Shown piece after piece: positions 14,756 through 21,366 of a stretch of 42,224 nucleotides of DNA (its first letter is position 1; every line of letters starts with the position of its first letter). The translations under genes were made by a program, and so were the position numbers. The DNA is from Candidatus Woesebacteria bacterium RIFCSPHIGHO2_01_FULL_38_10 (lineage in GTDB: Bacteria > Patescibacteriota > Microgenomatia > UBA8517). A model generated the notes under the pieces. That model searched no databases, was not told where the DNA came from, and saw nothing but the letters and a program-made list of their open reading frames with translations. Location: NCBI GenBank assembly GCA_001792215.1, contig MGGC01000038.1, positions 73,761 through 115,984 on the forward strand, given 5' to 3'.

Positions 14756-14968
14756 ATGACAATCGTTGAAAATCCAAATCCAAATGAGCGTCTTGAGAAA
14801 ATAGCAAAATATCTGAGAAATGCCAGAGGCCCTAAAACAGGAGTGGTGGAGCAGACAGGACAGGCAAGGTTAGAGGCTGCTCGACGCCAAATGAGGCCGA
14901 TTGGAGGCTTAGTAATAAATCCCGATACGGCTAGAACAAATATCCCCACAGACAACCTCAAGATTTAG
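14756..14968 (+). CDS. small basic unknown protein
   Basis: The 70-residue protein has a predicted helix (NERLEKIAKYLRNARG) then a Gly/Pro/Asn-rich tail, probably disordered. There is no family match. A convincing promoter 50 nt upstream supports it as a gene. It converges with the ORFan ending at 14978. Confidence 0.55.
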   Translation: MTIVENPNPNERLEKIAKYLRNARGPKTGVVEQTGQARLEAARRQMRPIGGLVINPDTARTNIPTDNLKI

Positions 14969-14977
14969 AAAGTGCAA

Positions 14978-15613
14978 TTACCTAAATCTTGTCCCTCTAA
15001 CCGTATTGCCATCTCCATCCGTAAAACTATAATCAACTCTTCCATCCTCTCTCGGAGTCACCTCTAAGCTATCTTTTTCTTGAGGAGATAAAGAACCACT
15101 AATTTTAGATACCAAATCTTGATCAATATCTCCAGCATTACTCTTCCCCCTTCCACCACCTTCATAAGCAGCTTGCGGTCTATCCGGACCAACGATTGAA
15201 GTGATGCCTATTCCACTCTCGGGCCCTTTTCCCAAAAGAGATTTCGCAACGCGCGTTAATAAACCTAAAGGCTGTATCTGCGCATGTCTTCTCCCACTAC
15301 CACCCTTTCCTCTTTCTTCAATTATATTACTCTCATGTCCTGGCTCTACTTCTACTCGTATACGACCGTCAGGAGTAGTATAGGAGGATGGTCCATCTAT
15401 CCTCGCAATTTTTCCTCTCACAGGATTAGCTGGCATTGTGGGGCGCACATCTACGCCAGTTCTTCGATAATACTCCTCTCTAACCTGACGTGCAATCTTC
15501 TGACTCTCAGAACCAGTAATCTTTACACCCCTTAAAGTCTTACCGTCTTCACTTATTTCCTGCGCATGATCGGTTAAATATTCCCGCAATTTTTCTTCAG
15601 CATATCCTCCCAT
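14978..15613 (-). CDS. unknown soluble ORFan
   Basis: This 211-residue charged protein has no signal or membrane helix. The N-terminal helix region contains TLRGVKITGSESQKIARQ. Its centre has GLLTRVAKSLLGKGPESG. The next gene on the strand carries similar strings, RMRGVKVVGTE and GLLGRVSRVLRGGKG, in the opposite order, so the two may be diverged relatives. The C-terminal part EVTPREDGRVDYSFTDGDGN looks like a small beta unit. Function unknown. It is 35 nt after its neighbour and probably co-transcribed from the promoter at 16132. Confidence 0.65.
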   Translation of the reverse strand: MGGYAEEKLREYLTDHAQEISEDGKTLRGVKITGSESQKIARQVREEYYRRTGVDVRPTMPANPVRGKIARIDGPSSYTTPDGRIRVEVEPGHESNIIEERGKGGSGRRHAQIQPLGLLTRVAKSLLGKGPESGIGITSIVGPDRPQAAYEGGGRGKSNAGDIDQDLVSKISGSLSPQEKDSLEVTPREDGRVDYSFTDGDGNTVRGTRFR

Positions 15614-15648
15614 ACAATCTGAAATACTCTGTTAAGTTAAGAAGAGTT

Positions 15649-16086
15649 TCACCATTGCACCTCACCTATATCAGCCTCCCCGGCTCTCCAGTAAATAATT
15701 TCTGCCTCGGATCCCAAACCCATCTCAGCGCCCATGTCAGGAAAAGATGCTGGTCCTTTAAATCTACCTGCCTTTACCTCCGTCCCTACGACCTTCACAC
15801 CCCTCATTCTTATGGCCCCGGTTCCTCTAACCTGCCGGACCAAGCTCGCTGCGCTATCCACTACATCTCTCGAGGACTTATCAAATCCCATCCTTTCAAG
15901 ATCAGAAGTTAAACCTCCTTTACCTCCTCTCAATACTCTGCTAACTCTTCCCAATAATCCTCCTCCTCCTGACCTGGGCACTAAAGCTGTTGTAGTTCCC
16001 CTTGCTCTCCCCTTACGTCCTTGTTCCTTCTTTCTCTCTTCCTCCAATATTGCCCTCATCCGATCGCCAGCTTTTCTTCCTGTCAT
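15649..16086 (-). CDS. unknown basic ORFan
   Basis: The 145-residue protein begins with a very basic helix (RMRAILEEERKKEQGRKGRA), followed by a Gly-rich hinge and an amphipathic stretch GLLGRVSRVLRGGKG. The C-terminal half, with RMRGVKVVGTEVKAGRF, is more folded-looking. It shares short strings with the next gene. No family is recognised. A strong minus-strand promoter at 16132-16161 supports expression. Confidence 0.65.
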   Translation of the reverse strand: MTGRKAGDRMRAILEEERKKEQGRKGRARGTTTALVPRSGGGGLLGRVSRVLRGGKGGLTSDLERMGFDKSSRDVVDSAASLVRQVRGTGAIRMRGVKVVGTEVKAGRFKGPASFPDMGAEMGLGSEAEIIYWRAGEADIGEVQW

Positions 16087-16131
16087 AAATATTAATCTTT
16101 CGAACTTTTAAAAAAATTATAGGTTTTTGCG

Positions 16132-16161
16132 ATTATATATCACACACAAACGCATTGTCAA
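16132..16161 (-). promoter_or_regulatory. promoter of the ORFan pair
   Basis: TTGACA (16156-16161) and TATAAT (16132-16137) on the minus strand are separated by 18 nt. The leader would be about 40 nt. Confidence 0.65.
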
Positions 16162-16177
16162 AATCTGTAGCAAAACA

Positions 16178-16564
16178 TTAAATTTTTATTTTTAGAAGTT
16201 TTTTGTCGAAACTGAAAAGTTCGCAATTCTCAATTTCAGCCAAGGCTAAAAGATACGAGTCAACAAAACTTAAATTTCTACTCTTATAAATTTCTAGCGA
16301 TTTCAGAAAGACAACTCTATTATTAATTTGGAAATATTGGGTGTTAACAAGTGGCTTCAATTTCGAGGATATATCTGCTACTGGAAATCGATAGTATTTT
16401 CTCAAAATAAAATCAATTTCAAAAATTATAATTTGTGGGACAATAATTCTAATTTTCCCTTCTTTTGCCTCTCTAAAAAGATCTTCAGCTATTCTCTTTT
16501 GTTTTGGAATATCTCCAAGAAGAAATCGTAAAAAGACATTTGTATCCGCAATAACTTTTCTCAT
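16178..16564 (-). CDS. PIN-domain toxin (VapC-like)
   Basis: PIN-domain ribonucleases cut RNA with a cluster of acidic residues. Here Asp in VIADTNVFLRFLLGD (about 7), Glu in IIIFEIDFILRKYY (about 48) and Asp in NLSFVDSYLLALAE (about 101) are in place, plus a late Asp in LFSFDKKLL. The length of 128 is typical. The start codon overlaps the antitoxin stop by 4 nt, the usual toxin-antitoxin coupling. It appears intact, unlike the remnant at 14.2 kb. Confidence 0.9.
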   Translation of the reverse strand: MRKVIADTNVFLRFLLGDIPKQKRIAEDLFREAKEGKIRIIVPQIIIFEIDFILRKYYRFPVADISSKLKPLVNTQYFQINNRVVFLKSLEIYKSRNLSFVDSYLLALAEIENCELFSFDKKLLKIKI

Positions 16565-16815
16565 TTACTGTCATTTCGATATTCTGAGGCTAAACTTTCT
16601 GCAAACATCTCATGAATCTCACTTGAACTCAAAGGAGGCTTGGTAGTTTTTAGACTTCCTCCTAATTCTAAAAAATCCTTTACCTGTTCTACTACCATTT
16701 TACCATCTTCTACCCTTACAAGAGCCTTACCAGGCCGTTTGAAACCCAATTCTTTTTGGATCTTTGCCGGTATGCTTATCTGTCCCTGAGATGTTATTGA
16801 AACGGTATAAATCAT
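16561..16815 (-). CDS. AbrB/MazE-type antitoxin
   Basis: The start MIYTVSITSQGQISIPAKIQ is the swapped-hairpin SpoVT/AbrB DNA-binding domain, with the typical GQISIP turn. The tail, about residues 45-84, is acidic and would bind the PIN toxin. I chose ATG 16815, because it lies just after a strong promoter; the longer reading to 16872 runs through that promoter. It is 84 residues long. By analogy with known pairs it should repress its own promoter. Confidence 0.9.
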   Translation of the reverse strand: MIYTVSITSQGQISIPAKIQKELGFKRPGKALVRVEDGKMVVEQVKDFLELGGSLKTTKPPLSSSEIHEMFAESLASEYRNDSK

Positions 16816-16820
16816 ATGAC

Positions 16821-16854
16821 AGTTAACTATATGTTTTTGCATTAAATTTGTCAA
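16821..16854 (-). promoter_or_regulatory. promoter and probable operator of the AbrB/PIN pair
   Basis: On the minus strand TTGACA (16849-16854) and TATAGT (16826-16831) are 17 nt apart. The palindrome AGTTAACT at 16821-16828 overlaps the -10 box and start site and lies inside a larger imperfect dyad with ATAT ends. It is a likely binding site for the antitoxin. Confidence 0.65.
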
Positions 16855-16960
16855 TAAATAATACATATACAATTTATTAATGAAAAACCTGCTTTTTAAT
16901 TAAGGGTTATTTTAAAAACAATAAATCTTGAAGAATTCGCGTTATCCCGAGACGGTGTAT

Positions 16961-17062
16961 CCATTCCACCAAGTCAAACTTGGTAGGTACGTTTGATGCA
17001 CCACCCCGAGGGTAGCATCTTTTATTTTCCACAGAATATTCGGAGCGATGGGAGCCGAATAT
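16961..17062. ncRNA. three-hairpin region, possible small RNA
   Basis: The 270-nt gap between the AbrB promoter and the ORFan at 17145 holds three hairpins. A: 16966-16986, 8 bp with a 5-nt loop; its one odd pair is C-A on the plus strand but G-U on the minus strand. B: GATGC (16995-16999) with GCATC (17015-17019) around ACCC-CGA-GGGT, followed on the plus strand by TTTTATTTT, which is terminator-like. C: ATATTCGG (17036-17043) with CCGAATAT (17055-17062). The strand is unresolved. Confidence 0.4.
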
Positions 17063-17144
17063 GAAGAAAAAGTGCCTGTTCACGTAACAAGAGTACAAGT
17101 GTAAAAAGAGAAAGAAAGCTTTTTCAAAGTTCAACCTGAAGTTT

Positions 17145-18323
17145 TTATCTAAGAAGTTTTTTATCCCGATTACCCATATACTCTTCAACTCCTTCTCCTA
17201 ACCTATGAGTAGCGCCTCTCAAACTTTCCCACATTGCCTGCATAGCTTCTATCCTATTTTGGTGTGAAGTTGTAAATTGACAATCGGCCGCATACCCTAC
17301 CAAGGTAGTTAAAAGTGAAGTTGATCCTCCTGCTCCTAATAAAACCGCTGCAACGCCATCTTTATAGCTAGTTGTGGCTGTCCGAAGTGTTTTCCAAGCA
17401 CTCGGAATCGAACCCATTCCCATTGCATATAATGCCTGGACAGATGTTTGAAGATCAACGTAAGCCATCCCTCCTTCCGCTTCAGCCTGAGAAAGGGCGG
17501 CCACTGCCCCTAAGTATCTTTTAAGTGCAGCTAAGGCCTCATCCCGCTCTCTTTTAGAATCGTCAATCTCTATCAAAGCTGCTCTTTGTGAACCCTTTAA
17601 ACTTCTACTTACTTCTGTTTGCGCCTGTTTAACTTCGCCTGATGCTTTCTCAATGTCCGCACTATAACCTTCTGCTGATTCCAAAATATCATCTTTAACC
17701 ATCCGCGTATGCGCTATTGCAAGCCGAGCAGCCTCAACAGCCCTAAATCTTGGTTCAAGTCTTGTGTATGCACTAGCACCAGCTTGAACAAATGGCGAAA
17801 GAGCACCGATGCCGGCTATCACCTTCTCTAAGGGCATAAGAGGCGCTTCTCTTAGTCCCAATCTTCCCGCCAGTTTTTCTCCACCTTTACGTACAGCCTG
17901 ACCAGGATTTCTCAAAACCTCTAAGGCTCTTTGGAGTCCAGCCATATCTCCTGTCCAAATTAATCCTTCTGAGGCTGTTAAAAAGTCTTCATGAACATCC
18001 CTTGTCAACCCTCCTGAAGCCTGCGAAGCAGCCCAATAACATAGTCTATCTAAGCGATATATCATCACTGCACTGTTGGCGGCTAAGTAGGAGGCGGTGT
18101 CGCCACTGGCCAAGTCCTCAACAAGCTGCCTGGCTAAATCAGTACCTTCTTCTTTTTTAACTGGAGATCTTCTGCCTGAAATCCTGTCTATTGCATTTAA
18201 GGTAGCCCCCATAAGACGACCTATTTCTGGTACTCCTTTTTTGGCCATGTCCACTAAAGCCTCAGGATTAAGGGGACTGGCCTCTGGGGGTAAAACTTCT
18301 ATAAGATCTCTTCTTTCTGTCAT
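17145..18323 (-). CDS. large helical ORFan
   Basis: This 392-residue protein is almost entirely helical by composition (Ala, Leu, Glu, Arg). A central coiled-coil-like part is near 225-275 (SADIEKASGEVKQAQTEV). Gly/Ala-rich helices such as GVAAVLLGAGGSTSLLTTLV near 325-345 could be membrane-active but are not clear TM segments. There is no signal peptide. The end is TelA-like in feel only, with no solid match. It is encoded 33 nt after the 359-residue ORFan on the same strand, so the two form an operon. Confidence 0.65.
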   Translation of the reverse strand: MTERRDLIEVLPPEASPLNPEALVDMAKKGVPEIGRLMGATLNAIDRISGRRSPVKKEEGTDLARQLVEDLASGDTASYLAANSAVMIYRLDRLCYWAASQASGGLTRDVHEDFLTASEGLIWTGDMAGLQRALEVLRNPGQAVRKGGEKLAGRLGLREAPLMPLEKVIAGIGALSPFVQAGASAYTRLEPRFRAVEAARLAIAHTRMVKDDILESAEGYSADIEKASGEVKQAQTEVSRSLKGSQRAALIEIDDSKRERDEALAALKRYLGAVAALSQAEAEGGMAYVDLQTSVQALYAMGMGSIPSAWKTLRTATTSYKDGVAAVLLGAGGSTSLLTTLVGYAADCQFTTSHQNRIEAMQAMWESLRGATHRLGEGVEEYMGNRDKKLLR

Positions 18324-18356
18324 ACTTCTAAACCTTTGCTGAATCTTCTTAATAAG

Positions 18357-19436
18357 TCAATAACGAACCCGACTTGTTCTGCGCATTATAGCTTCTACTT
18401 CTCTAGGAGTCAATCCTATAGGAGTTCCTCTGAACATACCCAAAGCCGCTTCTGTCAAAAAACCAATTTCAGCAGCTGTTAACCTTAAATCCCTCTGTCC
18501 AGCCATGGATGCGACCGCAGCTAACTCTGAAGAGACAAGTGCCCCTTGCACTGCCCCCCGCGCCAATCTCTTTCCCCTTGAGGCAAAATAGTTCTCACTT
18601 TCCTCCTTAACTTCCTCCAATAAATAAGGATCTTTTCCAATTACTCCTGCCGTCAGTCCACTCGTTACTGCCCTAATTCCCAGTCTGGTTGATTGAGCTA
18701 ATGATCCATTTACAATGGAACGAGTTTTGGAATCAAGCCCGCCTACAACTTCGATAAATAAAGGATCAATTCTGATAGAAGGGAATACTTCTGTCACCCT
18801 AACTCTTCCGTAGCTTACTGATTCGCCAAATTCTAATCCACCCAGAATCTCTCTGCCGCGAGATAATGCCTTAACAATTTCTTTTATCCTTTCTCCAGAA
18901 ATTGATTTTATCCGTTGAAGTCTAACTCCTGGCGTTGGCGGGTGAACAGGAATTAGTTCCGGTTGCCTTATTGTTGGTAATCCAGGCAGTGAAACAGATC
19001 TGGGACGAGAAGTGATTTCATTATCCCACCCTTCTATCACCTTCAATCCTTCAATCACTTTCCGACTTGGAAATATTTCCGGAACAACATAAGCAGGTCT
19101 TTCAAAAAACGCACTCTCTATATCCGGCCAGCCTGGTTTCATACTCCGTACGGCTTTAAGTATCTCTACACATATAGGTGTATTACTTGCGCCTTTGACA
19201 TTCTCAAAAAAAGACGCTATCAATTCCGGTCCCGGTAAGTCGAACGGTTTTAATTGTTTAAGTGCAGGTTCTTTTTGCTGCGTCGCTGCAATACGCCTCA
19301 AATCCACTGCTTGTCGGCTCAAATCATCTTTTAACCCGCCCAACTCAACCTCTCTGCCACCTTCAATCATTGATATAGCATCAGAGACTTGCTTATTCAA
19401 CTCAGCAACCATTAATAGTGGGTTCTCAGGAGTCAT
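18357..19436 (-). CDS. large ORFan, first of a two-gene operon
   Basis: This 359-residue protein has an N-terminal helical part with a coiled-coil start (VAELNKQVSDAISMIEGGRE). A Pro-rich middle lies near 145-170, and an Ala/Gly-rich helical C-terminal third starts near 235 (RLGIRAVTSGLTAGVIGKD). No family, signal peptide or clear membrane span is recognised. The 127-nt gap upstream holds AT-rich divergent promoter candidates, including CTATAATAT on the minus strand. The gap to the next gene is 33 nt. Confidence 0.65.
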   Translation of the reverse strand: MTPENPLLMVAELNKQVSDAISMIEGGREVELGGLKDDLSRQAVDLRRIAATQQKEPALKQLKPFDLPGPELIASFFENVKGASNTPICVEILKAVRSMKPGWPDIESAFFERPAYVVPEIFPSRKVIEGLKVIEGWDNEITSRPRSVSLPGLPTIRQPELIPVHPPTPGVRLQRIKSISGERIKEIVKALSRGREILGGLEFGESVSYGRVRVTEVFPSIRIDPLFIEVVGGLDSKTRSIVNGSLAQSTRLGIRAVTSGLTAGVIGKDPYLLEEVKEESENYFASRGKRLARGAVQGALVSSELAAVASMAGQRDLRLTAAEIGFLTEAALGMFRGTPIGLTPREVEAIMRRTSRVRY

Positions 19437-19563
19437 ACTTTAAAGATAATGATAATATATTATAGGTTTGGCATAATTGCAAGCCTTAGCGGAATTGACA
19501 ACAAATAAATTTCCTTCCCTTAAAAAACTCGTAAACTAAGGTAAAATATAGGTTAATTGAAAC

Positions 19564-20202
19564 ATGGGATTTCTTGAAATATTTAGAAAAAAACAACCAT
19601 CCCGCCTTGTAATGAGGCTCGTGGATGAAGAAGAAATGGCACGACGGCAAGAGGAATATGGTCGTTTATTCAGTGGTAAAAAACGTCCCCGTGCCGAAAT
19701 TGCAAGAGTGGCTAACTTAGTCGAAGATATCCGATCAGCCGATCCCGATTCCAGGGAAAAGGCCGAAAAGGCAATGTTGAAAGAAGCAATAGAAGATGGA
19801 CAAAGATCCAGACAAAAACTAATCAAGCTAGGAATAAAGCCCACGGATGTAATCACTGAAGGTGAATTAAATAAACTGGCTAGACTGGTGGCTAAACAAA
19901 GAATAGATATAGACCCGAATATGCTCACAGGCGTTAATCAGCGTATGCTCGGCGGAACCATACATTTTTCCTCACTTTTATTTGAAGAAACATTTGAAGA
20001 AAACGATGTTAAGAAGACTCCACGCTCTCTTGGAAGATTTAAGAGAAAGAGAAGGAGAAAAGAAAAAAAGATCCTGAAAACTTATCAACCCAAAATCATT
20101 TTTTGCGACAGATTAAAGCACAGTGCTTTTTTCCAGAATGAAATTATTCTCCCTCTACTCTTCTTCTTTTTCCCCAAGCTTCTTCGATCTGCGCCTTGGT
20201 AG
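19564..20202 (+). CDS. ORFan, probably frameshifted near its 3' end
   Basis: The first ~148 residues are a charged helical protein (MGFLEIFRKKQPS, then RARAEIARVANLVE-like and EGELNKLARLVAKQR). After about 20008 the annotated frame turns into a very basic then hydrophobic tail that overlaps the convergent gene ending at 20144. The +1 frame instead gives MLRRLHALLEDLREREGEKK and stops at TGA 20075-20077, leaving a normal gap. I therefore think the true end is 20077, through a one-base frameshift between 19982 and 20010. A -10 TAAAAT lies about 20 nt before the ATG. Confidence 0.6.
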   Translation: MGFLEIFRKKQPSRLVMRLVDEEEMARRQEEYGRLFSGKKRPRAEIARVANLVEDIRSADPDSREKAEKAMLKEAIEDGQRSRQKLIKLGIKPTDVITEGELNKLARLVAKQRIDIDPNMLTGVNQRMLGGTIHFSSLLFEETFEENDVKKTPRSLGRFKRKRRRKEKKILKTYQPKIIFCDRLKHSAFFQNEIILPLLFFFFPKLLRSAPW

Positions 20203-20419
20203 TCACAAAACTAACGTAGGATCGCGCGGGTTCGCCTCTTTCTCTCCCAGCATCAGCATCTGCACGTTGATATCCCTCTATATCTTTCAACTGCTCTGGA
20301 GTTAATTTAAGAATTTGCTCTTCGGTCAAAGACCCAGATATCGCTACTTCTCTGAGATTAAGTCCAGGCTGTTCTTCACTAGAATCTGCAGATTTTCGTC
20401 TAAATAATGATAGTCTCAT
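20144..20419 (-). CDS. small unknown protein
   Basis: ATG 20419 has a good ribosome site, GAAGGTG, 3 nt upstream, and a promoter at 20453-20482, so I reject the longer reading to 20482. The 91 residues start MRLSLFRRKSADSSEEQ and include ISGSLTEEQILKLTPEQLKD, an acidic helix. The rest is charged and probably disordered. No family is recognised. Confidence 0.65.
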   Translation of the reverse strand: MRLSLFRRKSADSSEEQPGLNLREVAISGSLTEEQILKLTPEQLKDIEGYQRADADAGRERGEPARSYVSFVTTKAQIEEAWGKRRRVEGE

Positions 20420-20452
20420 ATTCACCTTCTTTCTTGATTTTAGTACAACCCT

Positions 20453-20482
20453 ATAATATACTTTCTTTGCCAAATTTGTCAA
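20453..20482 (-). promoter_or_regulatory. promoter of the ORF at 20419
   Basis: TTGACA (20477-20482) and TATTAT (20453-20458) on the minus strand are separated by 18 nt. Confidence 0.6.
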
Positions 20483-20547
20483 GTAACTGTTCGTATCCGG
20501 AAATTACTTTTTTTACTTCCACAAGTTTCGTACTTAAACCAAAAAAA

Positions 20548-20610
20548 CACCTCCGGGGCTTCGACCGTGAGCTCAGCCGAATCGGTGTGCGAAGTACTCC
20601 CCGGACGGTG
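20548..20610. repeat. long imperfect hairpin
   Basis: CACC-TCCGGGG-CTTCG-ACCG pairs with CGGT-CGAAG-CCCCGGA-GGTG, giving 20 pairs with small bulges. The inner loop contains the palindrome TGAGCTCA at 20568-20575. It is the first of two adjacent GC-rich hairpins in an otherwise AT-rich gap (20483-20736) that holds no gene. Confidence 0.65.
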
Positions 20611-20625
20611 GAAGGAATTACTTTT

Positions 20626-20663
20626 CACCTCGGAGGAATCCCTTCGGGCTACCTTCCGAGGTG
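20626..20663 (+). repeat. REP-like hairpin, plus orientation
   Basis: CACCTCGGA (20626-20634) pairs with TCCGAGGTG (20655-20663), and CCC-TTCG-GG forms an inner loop. The 3' half (20639-20663) matches the inverted element at 25119-25167 in about 21 of 25 positions, so this is a dispersed repeat. ATCTTTCTT after the hairpin could make it a weak terminator. Confidence 0.65.
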
Positions 20664-20697
20664 ATCTTTCTTAAAAGGCCCAAAACTTGGTTAAATA

Positions 20698-20725
20698 TTT
20701 ACATTCTCCTGAAAAAGCCTATAAT
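20698..20725 (+). promoter_or_regulatory. promoter of the Cys-rich small protein
   Basis: TTTACA (20698-20703) and TATAAT (20720-20725) are 16 nt apart. The ATG at 20737 is 11 nt after the -10, so the leader is about 4 nt. Confidence 0.6.
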
Positions 20726-20736
20726 GTGTTTAACTT

Positions 20737-21009
20737 ATGGGAAGCGTTTCGATTGATAGGTTAAGCACATATCCACCCAGTAGAAAAGGAAAGGATGTTT
20801 GTTCGGGCTGTTATTTCAGACTAACATATGGAAAAACTAGATGGGGAAATGAAAAATTTGAATGTGATAAACTTATCCCGCAGACAGGAAATTGTCAACC
20901 TCCGACCGGCAAAGAACCCCAACACTGCACGCGACTTAAAAAAAGGAGTAAAATTTCTCTATCAGAACTTCCACCAAAAAAGGGCAGATCTGATATAATC
21001 GACCTTTAG
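20737..21009 (+). CDS. small Cys-rich protein, possible zinc knuckle
   Basis: The 90-residue protein has five Cys: KDVCSGCYFRL (CxxC, residues 22-25), then single Cys at about 43, 52 and 63 (KFECDKL, GNCQPP, QHCTRL). The spacing could bind zinc or an iron-sulfur cluster. The tail is basic. No family is recognised. The leaderless promoter at 20698 supports it. Confidence 0.6.
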   Translation: MGSVSIDRLSTYPPSRKGKDVCSGCYFRLTYGKTRWGNEKFECDKLIPQTGNCQPPTGKEPQHCTRLKKRSKISLSELPPKKGRSDIIDL

Positions 21010-21134
21010 TTGATCTTCTCGGCAAGGTTCTTACAATACTTAAGAAGTAATTTCTGACTACCTTGCAGGTTCTCTCCTTTAAAGGGTGCAAAAACACAAG
21101 CCGCAGCAACTACTGGTTTGGCTAAAAAGTGCAT
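21006..21134 (-). pseudogene. fragment of RNase HII (rnhB) N-terminal region
   Basis: A 42-codon minus-strand ORF starts MHFLAKPVVAAACVFAPFKG, then ENLQGS. It aligns with GCFAGPVVVGCVVFPPTFKG and ENLQGT of the intact rnhB at 24244-25002. The 27 bases at 21059-21085 are identical to 24843-24869. The catalytic DEVGRG part and everything after are missing, so it cannot be an RNase H. It is a partial duplication or a remnant of a second copy. Confidence 0.7.
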
Positions 21135-21173
21135 TTTTCAAAAAAATTTGATTAAATGCGCTATAATTAAAGC

Positions 21174-21317
21174 ATGTCTGAAGAAGTTGACAGACCATCT
21201 TCAGAAAAAAATCCCGCAGGACAGACCGTCCGTTTAACAGTTCCAGAAGAGTTAGAAGAAGACCTTAAAACAAACAGTCCTCACGCCGGCAAGATTTTTG
21301 CAATACTTAAAAAGTAA
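21174..21317 (+). CDS. small acidic protein, 47 aa
   Basis: ATG 21174 is 6 nt after a TATAAT (21162-21167), so the mRNA is leaderless. The peptide, with TVRLTVPEELEEDLKTN near residues 18-34, looks like a short ribbon-helix-helix-like strand plus helix and ends AGKIFAILKK. Thirty bases at its 3' end (21288-21317) match 21021-21050 in about 26 positions, so its end has a copy just upstream. Confidence 0.55.
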   Translation: MSEEVDRPSSEKNPAGQTVRLTVPEELEEDLKTNSPHAGKIFAILKK

Positions 21318-21329
21318 CTAAGATTCTTC

Positions 21330-21359
21330 TTGCAATCTTAAAACAATTTGAAATATACT
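21330..21359 (+). promoter_or_regulatory. promoter, leaderless start at 21367
   Basis: TTGCAA (21330-21335) and TATACT (21354-21359) are 18 nt apart. The ATG follows the -10 by 7 nt. Confidence 0.65.
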
Positions 21360-21366
21360 TTACTTT

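Noticed and set aside
16907-17188. 93-aa minus-strand ORF
   Set aside because: It covers the three hairpins and overlaps the end of the 392-aa ORFan; composition is not coding-like.
20407-20664. 85-aa plus-strand ORF
   Set aside because: It spans the promoter of the opposite gene and both REP-like hairpins.
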